Shown here: one piece after another, positions 18,675 through 27,273 of the stretch
How the letters are laid out: each line of letters begins with the position of its first letter
Position numbering within the stretch: position 1 is the stretch's first letter
Source: Rhodospirillaceae bacterium MC!
GTDB taxonomy: Bacteria; Pseudomonadota; Alphaproteobacteria; MC1
Assembly (NCBI GenBank): GCA_002632265.1
Contig: NQOV01000009.1
Location: 1 to 64,000 of the forward strand
Reading direction: 5' to 3'
Length of the DNA: 64,000 nt
The notes under the pieces: model-generated
Databases searched by the model: none
What the model saw: the letters and a program-made list of their open reading frames with translations, nothing else
What the model was told of the DNA's origin: nothing
Program-made: the position numbers and the translations under genes

Positions 18675-21503
18675 TTATATTTTAAATTTTCTATATATTG
18701 GTCTCAAATATCTTGTAATGGTAGGGCAGTTTTTTAATAAATACTGTTTAATGTAAACTGGGATTTCTTTTGATAGACTACTCATCTTAAAACGATTAGG
18801 ACTATTAATCATAACGCTTTCTAATTTAATTAGCATTTTATTTTTCTCATGTTGATTGGGTATATTATATATAAATTCATAATTTTGAGAGTTGGCAACT
18901 ATACCTATAGTCTTTTCTATAGCATGTGGGAGATACCCATCAACATATTTTAACGGTTCATCTTCAAAATCCTCATATGTTAACTTAACTGTAAAATAAG
19001 GCTTTAAAGCACATGCCTTATAAATAAACATTGTGCCAGTTGAAAATTTCATATTATGTTGAGTTGGGAGCGTATTTATATTTAATTTTTGTAATAAGTC
19101 TATAATAGTCTTTTCACAGTTATTTACTCCTTTAACAGAAAACCAATTATTTACTAATTTATAATGTAGCGGTGGCGATATGACTCCTATATTATTATTT
19201 TCGGTTAAAATTTTGATATTGGCAGATAATGCTACAGGTGTAATTAAATTCTCAAGTAAATAATTAAGCCATTCTCTATGCCATGTAAAATGGCTACTTT
19301 TTTTCGAATGTAGATGAACAACATAATCATAGTCATTAATAATATCGTTAAATAATATAATCCATGGAGCTACATCTCGTCCTTTATTTTCTGAAATTCG
19401 TACCGTAAGATTCTTCATATTTTCTATCATAGGAAATAATAATTGGGATTTATGTTGAGTTGATAGGTTTGAAACTGATACTAATAAATCAAATTCATAA
19501 GGAATTTTCTCAAAATATTTGTAAAAATAATCAAACATTTCCGTATTGTATAAATGTAAATGGATAGCTAAGGATTTATCATGTGTATATATATCTGTAC
19601 AATCCTCTTTATAGAAATTATCTAAATGGAAAAAGCTAGAATTAGTTAATAAGTCTTTTTTGCGAAAAGATAATTTATCATATAATGAGTATGATAAATT
19701 TAACGTTTTGTCTGGATAAACTATATTTTCTAGTAGTTTATAATCTTTAATTTTACTATCAGAATTAAAATATTGCAGAAATCTTGCCATATCCATGACA
19801 TCATGATTAATTAAAGACAGTAAGTTTTTAAAAATAGAGGAAAATTTTTCAATACAATCTATTGCACCTATATGAATTAAATTTAAATCATTTTCCATAC
19901 TAGACGAGATAGGAATATTTTCTAAAGAAGTATTTAAAACCCCATCAATAAAATTGATACTTTCACAACTTCCTTCTATTTTAGAAAATATTTCCTCTAA
20001 AAAAACGTTAATTTCATCTACTATATGATCTATTAAGCTCAAGGTTTTTGTTTTATTCTTTGTGTCTAATTTATTATTTTTAGGATTATTCACCATTAAA
20101 TAGTATTTATCCACACTTTTATTCAATATTCTTGTTAAGGCATTGGACACACTGCCCGAATAACCAATGTCAAATATGCAAAGACGATCAGAAGTATCAT
20201 CTTGAAAATATTCCATATAAGAAGATTTTTCTATATGTTTTTCTTGTTCGATAAATTCATGTATTTTAGCTGTATTGATTTTTAAGAATCTCATAATGGT
20301 TTTAGCATCATATTTATCATCTAAATCCATTATTTTCAACTCTTGTTGAAAATCAGCAATAAATTTCTTATTAAAATACGCAATTAACATTTGTTCATTT
20401 GTTACTTTAAGATAATCATGAGATGGCCATTGGCTTATATATGTTTTAAGATTACCTGTAAAAGTATTAAACTTGTAAGATTGTCTTGAAACATACAAAT
20501 ATTCTGACGGAATGGCATTTGGATAATATTTTGCTAAAATATCATAAGCCTTTTGCGGTAAATAGCCATCACGTGCAGCAAAATATAACTTTTCATACTT
20601 GTTAAAAAATGGATCATTATGGGCAGTATTGGCAATTTTCATTAAAATGGGAGCTATGGAAAACCAACCCATATTATAATGGGAATCACAAAACAAGCTA
20701 TTATCATCAAATGGTTGATCACTATCTAGTAGAAGTGAATGAATCTGTTGACCAAATAAGAAACGATTATCTAAAGGAATGTGTTCTTTTTGTATCTTTA
20801 CCCATTCGGAATTTGCAAAAAAGATATCTACAGCTTGCGGTACATGATGAGTCAAAATACCACATTTTTCTGCCTGTTTGATATCAGATTGTAAATTATC
20901 CCCTATATGTAGGATTTCATCAGGTTTAATATCAGCTTTTAATTCTGACAATATATGCTTAAATAGCTCTCCAGATCTCTTATTTTTCCCAACTTCAGAA
21001 GATAAATACAACTTATCATAACCATTATAGCCAGTATTTTCCAAAATCTTTTCTATAACATTTTGAGGCAAATACATATCAGATGTAATAATAATTTTTT
21101 TACTATGCTCTTTAGCTAATAAATATAATTTTTTGACTAATTGAGATGGCTGTATTAACTGTACTTCAATATCTATTTCTATTTGTTTTAGCTTATTTGC
21201 TATTTCTTTTGAATATCCATGCTTTTTTTCTAAGGCTTGGTAAATCTCATCAAGTGTTATTTCATCCGTTTCCTTGTTTTTCTTATATAATTTTCTAGCT
21301 TGATCTTCCAAAGCTAATCTAGTTTGATAAAAGTCTTTTTTGATAATATTTAAAGCTTTCGCCTGTTTTGATACTAGATAAAAAATATCTGTAGGATATA
21401 TGGTGGGTCTATACACCAATGTATCAAAAATGTCAAAGCTTATAACTTTCACATCTTCTGATTTGATCAATCTCTCTATAAAGTTTAATTTGTAATCCAA
21501 CAT
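18675..21503 (-). CDS. HAD-like domain fused to rhamnan synthesis protein F (RgpF) domain
   Basis: The product is 942 residues. Residues 1-230 are HAD-like: VISFDIFDTLVYRP carries the DxDT motif, IIITSDMYLP motif II and ILHIGDNLQSDIKQA motif IV. A middle region of unknown type covers about 240-630, including LYFAARDGYLPQKAY and YLYVSRQ. The C-terminal 300 residues resemble RgpF: LTVRISENKGRDVAPW, DYDYVVHLHSKKSSH and WHREWLNYLL. RgpF-type proteins modify or extend rhamnose polymers. It is four bases downstream of a GT2 gene and close to the rml genes, so rhamnan assembly is likely. The substrate is not defined. Confidence 0.78.
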   Translation of the reverse strand: MLDYKLNFIERLIKSEDVKVISFDIFDTLVYRPTIYPTDIFYLVSKQAKALNIIKKDFYQTRLALEDQARKLYKKNKETDEITLDEIYQALEKKHGYSKEIANKLKQIEIDIEVQLIQPSQLVKKLYLLAKEHSKKIIITSDMYLPQNVIEKILENTGYNGYDKLYLSSEVGKNKRSGELFKHILSELKADIKPDEILHIGDNLQSDIKQAEKCGILTHHVPQAVDIFFANSEWVKIQKEHIPLDNRFLFGQQIHSLLLDSDQPFDDNSLFCDSHYNMGWFSIAPILMKIANTAHNDPFFNKYEKLYFAARDGYLPQKAYDILAKYYPNAIPSEYLYVSRQSYKFNTFTGNLKTYISQWPSHDYLKVTNEQMLIAYFNKKFIADFQQELKIMDLDDKYDAKTIMRFLKINTAKIHEFIEQEKHIEKSSYMEYFQDDTSDRLCIFDIGYSGSVSNALTRILNKSVDKYYLMVNNPKNNKLDTKNKTKTLSLIDHIVDEINVFLEEIFSKIEGSCESINFIDGVLNTSLENIPISSSMENDLNLIHIGAIDCIEKFSSIFKNLLSLINHDVMDMARFLQYFNSDSKIKDYKLLENIVYPDKTLNLSYSLYDKLSFRKKDLLTNSSFFHLDNFYKEDCTDIYTHDKSLAIHLHLYNTEMFDYFYKYFEKIPYEFDLLVSVSNLSTQHKSQLLFPMIENMKNLTVRISENKGRDVAPWIILFNDIINDYDYVVHLHSKKSSHFTWHREWLNYLLENLITPVALSANIKILTENNNIGVISPPLHYKLVNNWFSVKGVNNCEKTIIDLLQKLNINTLPTQHNMKFSTGTMFIYKACALKPYFTVKLTYEDFEDEPLKYVDGYLPHAIEKTIGIVANSQNYEFIYNIPNQHEKNKMLIKLESVMINSPNRFKMSSLSKEIPVYIKQYLLKNCPTITRYLRPIYRKFKI

Positions 21504-21507
21504 TCTC

Positions 21508-22593
21508 TTATAGCTTTCTCATATAACTTTTTATAATATAAAAATAATTCCATAACCTATTATACTTATTTAATATTCTAGAAACAAGATATTTTTTAGA
21601 GTAAATAAAATAATTATAATTTCCCTTTCGAATTTCTTCTATTAGTTGTGGTATTTTACTCTCATCTACACTAAATAGCTCTTCATGTTTTTTTAAAATT
21701 TCATGGATTCTTTTTAGCTCCAACCTAATATTGCAGGTTTTTAATCTATATATCGTATACATAAACAAATTAAACATAGCTTGTAATATTTCATATCGTA
21801 GTTGTAGGTCTATAGAATTATTGTTTAATAAAACTTGAATCTGCTTTTCATAAGTAAAAATAAAGGGATCGAAACTTTCCAAAGAACTAGTTTGATTTCC
21901 TTTTCTGATTTGCTTATAGTTATATAATTTTTTATTCATGACAAAAATATTACGTACATAAAAATATTCAGTTAAAGCAAATCCCCAATCAGAACAAGTG
22001 ATGTGTTCTAAGAAACTTATATTATTATCTAAAATAAAAGATTTTCTATGAAGTTTGGTCCATGGTGGCATAGGTAGATAACCATCAATTTTATAGTTTA
22101 TATCCTCTAAGGAAATACTGCGATTGTCAAAAGCTTCTAGATTTTTAGGCATACCATTCCATATGATAAAATTTCGCCCAAATTCTTCTATATAATTATT
22201 AGAATTGCAACAAATAAGATCTATATTGCTCGAATCATCTCTTAATGTCGCATTATATAACATCTCACAACAGTTAGATTCTAATGCGTCATCATTATCA
22301 ACAAAATATAACCAATCTGCTGTTGCATTCTCAATCCCTGTATTTCTCGCTCCACCCTCATGTTTGTTAACATCATGATTAATAAGAATAATTCTATTAT
22401 CCTCTTCCATATTTGCCTTAATGATATCCATAGAATTATCTGGCGAACAATCATTCACACAAATAATTTCAATATCCTGTAAAGTCTGATTTCGAACGCT
22501 CAACAGACATTCATTTAAATATTTTTCAGCTCCATATACTGGAATGATGATAGAAATTAGTGGTTTCATTAGTATTTCAATCTTTTTACTCAT
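21508..22593 (-). CDS. Family 2 glycosyltransferase
   Basis: The product is up to 361 residues. The GT-A fold starts at PLISIIIPVYGAEKYLNECL; IICVNDCSPDNS and the nucleotide-sugar motif LYFVDNDDAL (DND in place of DxD) follow, and KLHRKSFI lies near residue 180. It should transfer a sugar in the cytoplasm to a growing glycan. The start is uncertain: an ATG eight codons inside (22569) begins exactly at the fold, but neither start has a strong ribosome-binding site. It forms a two-gene unit with the HAD-RgpF gene. Confidence 0.85.
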   Translation of the reverse strand: MSKKIEILMKPLISIIIPVYGAEKYLNECLLSVRNQTLQDIEIICVNDCSPDNSMDIIKANMEEDNRIILINHDVNKHEGGARNTGIENATADWLYFVDNDDALESNCCEMLYNATLRDDSSNIDLICCNSNNYIEEFGRNFIIWNGMPKNLEAFDNRSISLEDINYKIDGYLPMPPWTKLHRKSFILDNNISFLEHITCSDWGFALTEYFYVRNIFVMNKKLYNYKQIRKGNQTSSLESFDPFIFTYEKQIQVLLNNNSIDLQLRYEILQAMFNLFMYTIYRLKTCNIRLELKRIHEILKKHEELFSVDESKIPQLIEEIRKGNYNYFIYSKKYLVSRILNKYNRLWNYFYIIKSYMRKL

Positions 22594-22749
22594 ATATTAT
22601 ATATGCAATGTTTTTTAATATCATATGAATTATATAATTATTTTACATGGAATGCAATAGATTTTATTTAGAATTATTTTTCCTAATCAGTATTGTAAAA
22701 TAATACATTTCATAATATAACATTTGGATTAGACATTAACGCACTTACT

Positions 22750-22968
22750 ATGAGCGAATCTAATAATATGTTAAGTGTTTCATTCATATTATTGGCCTAT
22801 TTTCTTTTTTGGATTGTAAATTTTGCCTTTAATTCTAAAATTACCTTTCGAAATGACAATACATGTGTAAATATTTTAGTATTAGCCCCTCTAACGTCAT
22901 TTGTAACTACAGGGGATTCGCCCATATTGTCATATCCATTAATTAAATATTGGGAGTTTAGAAAATAA
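22750..22968 (+). pseudogene. Possible GtrA-family remnant
   Basis: A 72-codon ORF with no clear ribosome-binding site. Residues 9-34 (SFILLAYFLFWIVNFAFNSK then ITFRND) resemble the membrane span and N-F-x-x-N-x-x-x-T-F end of a GtrA flippase half. The rest is unlike GtrA and upstream frames are closed by stops. GtrA proteins usually sit with polyprenyl-phosphate glycosyltransferases and GT-C enzymes, which is the context here. It could equally be a chance ORF in the 460-base gap between divergent operons. Confidence 0.3.
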
Positions 22969-22972
22969 TACT

Positions 22973-23001
22973 TTGATTCTTATTTTCATTTGTGTTATAA
23001 T
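22973..23001 (+). promoter_or_regulatory. Sigma70-type promoter for the 23-29 kb operon
   Basis: TTGATT and a perfect TATAAT are separated by exactly 17 bases, about 53 bases before the TTG start of the flavoprotein gene. This is the only strong promoter seen before this five-gene plus-strand run. Confidence 0.7.
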
Positions 23002-23054
23002 CCAAAAATTAATAGATATAGATATAGATTTAGATTTAAGGTACAGGTTGCATA

Positions 23055-24185
23055 TTGATTAAACAATTTGATTACATTATTTTAGGAGCTGGTATATATG
23101 GGTTATATATATCTAATATACTTGCGTCCAAGTTTCCCAAAAGAAGTATATTGTTATTAGAGAAAGATAATGCGCCGTTTTCACGTGCATCTTATATAAA
23201 TCAAGCACGTGTTCATAATGGTTATCATTATCCAAGATCATTACATACAGCTTTTAAAAGTGCTAAGTATTATGATAAGTTTTCAAAGGATTTTGATTTT
23301 GCTATTAATAATGAATTTAAAAAAATTTATGCAATATCAGAAAAATTTTCCTATGCTGGAGCTAATGATTTTCAACGATTTTGTGAAATATCTAATATCC
23401 CATGCGAAGAAATATCATCTAAGCCTTATTTTAAAGATGGAATGGTTGAGGCCAGTTTTCTAACGGAAGAAACATCCATGGATGGTAAAATTATAGCTAA
23501 ATATTTAACAGAAAAATTATCAGAACATAAAAACGTTACCACAAAGTATAATTTTGATTTTGCAGGAGTGGAAAACCTTAATAGTTCTTATAAAATTACC
23601 GCAAAAAATGCAGATGTTTACTCTTCTGATTTTGTAATTAATACTTCTTATGCCTCTGTAAATCAGATTATAGATAGATTTGGTTGTGAAAAATTTCCTA
23701 TTAAATATGAAATAGCTGAATTGTGTTTATGTGATGTATCTTTAAACCTTAAAAGAGTTGGTCTTACTATTATGGATGGTCCATTTTTCTCGCTAATGCC
23801 GTTTGGCTTAAGTGGATATCATTCGTTGTCAGCAGTTCATTTTACTCCGCATAAAACATCTTATGAAGAGCTACCAAACTTTCCTTGTATGACTCAAGAT
23901 GTAAACTGTAGCCCATCTCAATTAAATAATTGCAACTCGTGTAAAAATAAGCCCTCTACTGCTTGGAATAAAATGACTCAATTGGCAAATAAATACTTAA
24001 TAAATAACATTTCTTACACCTTTCATGAAAGCCTAATGGCAATTAAGCCAATTTTAAAAATATCAGAAGTAAGCGACTCAAGACCAACAGTGATTCACAA
24101 ACATTCAGATAGTCCTATTTTTGTCTCAATTCTTTCGGGTAAATTTAATACTATATACGATTTAGAGGAGCTGGCAACATGGTAA
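23055..24185 (+). CDS. FAD-dependent oxidoreductase (DAO/hydroxyacid-oxidase type)
   Basis: The product is 376 residues. The N-terminal Rossmann loop YIILGAGIYGLYISNIL is followed by LLLEKD for the FAD ribose. The segment ASYINQARVHNGYHYPRS resembles the FAD-contact region of L-2-hydroxyglutarate oxidase-like enzymes. A Cys-rich stretch (CSPSQLNNCNSC) lies near residue 300. It probably oxidises a hydroxyl or amine; the substrate is unknown. The start is TTG with AGG about seven bases before. Its end overlaps the next gene, and it leads an operon with a degenerate GT2, a Gfo/Idh dehydrogenase and two lipid-sugar genes, suggesting a sugar substrate. Confidence 0.75.
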   Translation: MIKQFDYIILGAGIYGLYISNILASKFPKRSILLLEKDNAPFSRASYINQARVHNGYHYPRSLHTAFKSAKYYDKFSKDFDFAINNEFKKIYAISEKFSYAGANDFQRFCEISNIPCEEISSKPYFKDGMVEASFLTEETSMDGKIIAKYLTEKLSEHKNVTTKYNFDFAGVENLNSSYKITAKNADVYSSDFVINTSYASVNQIIDRFGCEKFPIKYEIAELCLCDVSLNLKRVGLTIMDGPFFSLMPFGLSGYHSLSAVHFTPHKTSYEELPNFPCMTQDVNCSPSQLNNCNSCKNKPSTAWNKMTQLANKYLINNISYTFHESLMAIKPILKISEVSDSRPTVIHKHSDSPIFVSILSGKFNTIYDLEELATW

Positions 24186-25084
24186 ACCAAAGAGGTAAAG
24201 AGCAAGTTTTCATGTCTTTAGTTGTGTATTGTGATAAATTTGATGATAATATCAAAGCTAAATTAGTAAATTATTACAATATACTTAACGAAAATTTTAC
24301 AGAAATCGAATTCATTATTGTAAATGATAGCGAGATAAATATAACCGACCAATTGGAAAGTGATATGAAATCAACAGTAATTAATATGTCAGCCAAAACA
24401 GGTTTGGAACTGTCTCTTAAAGCAGGAATTGATTTTTGTATTGGTGATGTTGTTTTAATTATTAATTCTCTAGATTACAACTTAGATTTAGGCATTATTA
24501 CAAGATGTTATAATGAACTGGCGAATGGTTTTGATATAATTAGCCTATCGCCATCAGATATCAAAATATCATCGAAAGCATTCTATAAATTAATGCACAT
24601 ATCAGGATTAAAACATGAGTTATATACCGAAATTGCTACAATTATCACTCGTAGAGCCATAAATGTTTTAAATAAGTTTAAGCATAGCACATTCTATAGA
24701 AAGGCCATGTATGGATCATTGGGATATAAACATAAATGGTTGTTTTGTGAAATAACATCCTTTAACACGGAAGAAATACCAACAAAAATCAATAATGCCT
24801 TTAATTACATATTAACATACTCAACTTTTGGTACAAAGATCAGTATCTTTATTTCTCTGCTCTGTTTAACCATATCCATATTATTAGGCGGATACTCTCT
24901 CGGTATGAAATTATTTTATGATCAGATCTTTTCTGGCTGGGCGAGTATTATGGTCTTTATGTCATTTGGATTTAGTGGGATATTTGCAATATTAACTATT
25001 ATGTGTAAATATTTCGAGATTCTAGTAAATAATACCTTGTTAAGATCCCAATACAAAATATCATCAATTGATAATCATTCATAA
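24179..25084 (+). CDS. GtrB-like membrane glycosyltransferase homologue, probably degenerate
   Basis: The product is 301 residues. The first 220 follow a GT-A layout (FMSLVVYCDKFDDN, EFIIVNDS, then VVLIINSLDYNLDL). Two hydrophobic spans near 222-285 (ISIFISLLCLTISILLGGYS and SIMVFMSFGFSGIFAILTIM) match the tail of polyprenyl-phosphate glycosyltransferases. Where active relatives have DADLQHP, this protein reads NSLDYNLD, so the metal-binding DxD is missing. It may be a regulatory or structural partner of the intact enzyme at 26076. Its ATG overlaps the previous gene by seven bases. Confidence 0.65.
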   Translation: MVNQRGKEQVFMSLVVYCDKFDDNIKAKLVNYYNILNENFTEIEFIIVNDSEINITDQLESDMKSTVINMSAKTGLELSLKAGIDFCIGDVVLIINSLDYNLDLGIITRCYNELANGFDIISLSPSDIKISSKAFYKLMHISGLKHELYTEIATIITRRAINVLNKFKHSTFYRKAMYGSLGYKHKWLFCEITSFNTEEIPTKINNAFNYILTYSTFGTKISIFISLLCLTISILLGGYSLGMKLFYDQIFSGWASIMVFMSFGFSGIFAILTIMCKYFEILVNNTLLRSQYKISSIDNHS

Positions 25085-25100
25085 GGAAAGAAAAAAGAAC

Positions 25101-26051
25101 ATGCTTAACACTATACTTGTGGGATATGGATATTGGGGAACAATCTTACTTAATAAGATTCAAAATAATCATAATTTTAATTTAATTGGAATAGTAGAAA
25201 CTCACACAAAAATACCAGATGGAATAAATTTGTTTTCTACAATAACGGAAGCTTGCCAAAGTAATTCCGTAGATTGTGTAATAATTGCAACACCTGCATC
25301 AACACATAAAAGTATGTTATTGGAAGCAATGAATAATAAATTGCACATATGGGTTGAAAAACCACTAGTTAACAATGTAAAAGACTTTAAAGAAATCAAG
25401 GAAAAGATCATAAATTATGATAAACTTGTTTGGGTGGATCATACTTTTTTACAAACATCAGGATTTAAAAAGCTTAAAAAAGAACTATTGTCTGACTTAT
25501 TAGGTAAAGTATATAAAATAGATTCAATCAGAACTGATTTCGGCTTATTTCAAAAAGATGCTTCTATTTTTACCCATTTGATGTATCATGATTTTTATAT
25601 CGTTAATGATATTATAAAAGTAATATTTAATAAAACAATTAAAACATATAAAGGGCTAAAAATAATCTCTAATTCTCAAGTCTATGAGAATATTCCTGAT
25701 AGTGCTGTAGTATCATTTAATATTGATGATGTCAATATTAATATTAAATGTGATATGGGATTTGCAAAGAAAAATAGATATTTCCAAATATGGGGAGAAA
25801 AAGGCTTGTTAGTGTGGGATGAAACTCAAAACGATAAATTGTGTTTTTATCCAATCAGTTATGAAATCGACAATCAAGCAATAATATATAATATCAACAA
25901 TAGGCAAAAGATAATGGTTGATAATACTGATGCTCTTAATAGCATGTTAAATAAATTTAAAGATAAGGTCATATCTTTTGAAAATAATAATTTAGATAAT
26001 ATTGAAGATATTATGAGCCTATGTTTTCAATGTGATGAATTTAATGAATAA
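25101..26051 (+). CDS. Gfo/Idh/MocA-family NAD(P)-dependent oxidoreductase
   Basis: The product is about 316 residues. The Rossmann motif VGYGYWGTILLNKI is at residues 6-19, followed by CVIIATPASTHKSMLLEAMN and the EKP motif (HIWVEKPLV) near 90. THLMYHDFYIVND lies in the C-terminal beta domain. Members oxidise or reduce sugar hydroxyl or keto groups. The longest ORF begins with TTG inside the previous gene, so the ATG at 25101 is preferred, with GGAAAG upstream. Together with the flavoprotein it offers an oxidation-reduction pair within the operon. Confidence 0.85.
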   Translation: MLNTILVGYGYWGTILLNKIQNNHNFNLIGIVETHTKIPDGINLFSTITEACQSNSVDCVIIATPASTHKSMLLEAMNNKLHIWVEKPLVNNVKDFKEIKEKIINYDKLVWVDHTFLQTSGFKKLKKELLSDLLGKVYKIDSIRTDFGLFQKDASIFTHLMYHDFYIVNDIIKVIFNKTIKTYKGLKIISNSQVYENIPDSAVVSFNIDDVNINIKCDMGFAKKNRYFQIWGEKGLLVWDETQNDKLCFYPISYEIDNQAIIYNINNRQKIMVDNTDALNSMLNKFKDKVISFENNNLDNIEDIMSLCFQCDEFNE

Positions 26052-26075
26052 AGTACAATTTTAGGAGAAAAAATA

Positions 26076-27233
26076 ATGAATATAGATGTAACAATTTTAA
26101 TGCCATGTTTAAATGAAGAGATAACATTAGAACATTGTATCAATAATGCCAAAGAAGCAGGAAACAAGTTAAAAGAAAAAGGTTTCACATATGAAGTTTT
26201 AATATCAGATAATGGCAGTGAAGATAATAGCGTGAATATAGCGGAATCTTTAGGAGCTAGAGTTGTGCATTGCCCTAATAGAGGTTATGGGAACGCTTAC
26301 AAATTTGGAATTAAGGAGGCATATGGAAAATATATCATTACAGGCGATAGTGATGGTAGCTATAATTTTATAGAAGGTGTTCCAATGATTGATAAGCTTG
26401 AAGAAGGCTATGATTTATGTATTGGAACACGTTTAAAAGGTGAAATAAAACCTGGAGCAATGCCATGGAAAAATAGATATATTGGCAACCCTATCTTAAG
26501 TGGAATAATGAATATTTTATTTAGAACTGGTATTTCTGATGGGCATAGTGGTTTAAAAGCATTAAGAAGAGATCCTTTTATTAAAATGAATTTGGTTTCA
26601 TCAGGCATGGAGTTTACAACAGAAGTAGTTGTAAAAGCAACCCAATATAATCTAAAAAGAACAGAATTACCTATAACCTTAAGTCCTGATTTAAGAGATC
26701 GAGCACCACATTTAAAACCTTGGAGTGATGGATGGCGTCACTTGAAATATATGCTAATCTTTTCCCCAGAATGGATATTTGTCTTACCATCTTTCATTTT
26801 CATGATATTTGGAATTTTCATAAATATTCTCTTATTTTCACCATCAGACGTACCACGATTTGGAATGGGAATCCACTCATTGGTAATCGGTGATTTTGGA
26901 TTCGTATCGGGAATTACTCTGATGATATTTGGCGTTATTAATCACGCCATTGGCGAATCCATTGGCATACGCACAAAAAAAGGCCTGTTAGATAAATTAT
27001 ATAACCAATCAGCAGTTGAAAGAATCGGATTCTATGGATTTCTTGTAATGTGTGCAGGTATAATCATTTTATTAGCCATTACATTCATTTGGGTAGGAAA
27101 AGATTTTGGTAGTATCGACTTTATTAAGCTGATCCTACTTTCTGGTACTCTCATAGCTAGTGGTGGTATTACCTTTGTGGGAACATTCTTAATCGCATTA
27201 TTAAAAGATAATTGGATCAAGGTATCGCAATAG
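26076..27233 (+). CDS. Polyprenyl-phosphate glycosyltransferase-like GT2
   Basis: The product is 385 residues. The dolichol-phosphate-mannose-synthase-type domain has TILMPCLNEEITLEHCI, VLISDNGSEDNS, the metal site ITGDSDGSYNF near residue 92, and ISDGHSGLKALRR near 160. Four hydrophobic spans occupy about 230-375. Such enzymes move a sugar from a nucleotide to polyprenyl phosphate at the inner membrane. A GGAG ribosome-binding site lies about eight bases before the ATG, 24 bases after the dehydrogenase gene. It probably supplies the lipid-linked donor for the GT-C protein that follows. Confidence 0.85.
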   Translation: MNIDVTILMPCLNEEITLEHCINNAKEAGNKLKEKGFTYEVLISDNGSEDNSVNIAESLGARVVHCPNRGYGNAYKFGIKEAYGKYIITGDSDGSYNFIEGVPMIDKLEEGYDLCIGTRLKGEIKPGAMPWKNRYIGNPILSGIMNILFRTGISDGHSGLKALRRDPFIKMNLVSSGMEFTTEVVVKATQYNLKRTELPITLSPDLRDRAPHLKPWSDGWRHLKYMLIFSPEWIFVLPSFIFMIFGIFINILLFSPSDVPRFGMGIHSLVIGDFGFVSGITLMIFGVINHAIGESIGIRTKKGLLDKLYNQSAVERIGFYGFLVMCAGIIILLAITFIWVGKDFGSIDFIKLILLSGTLIASGGITFVGTFLIALLKDNWIKVSQ

Positions 27234-27273
27234 TAACTTATTTTTCATACTTTTAGAAGGAATGCTTATCATA

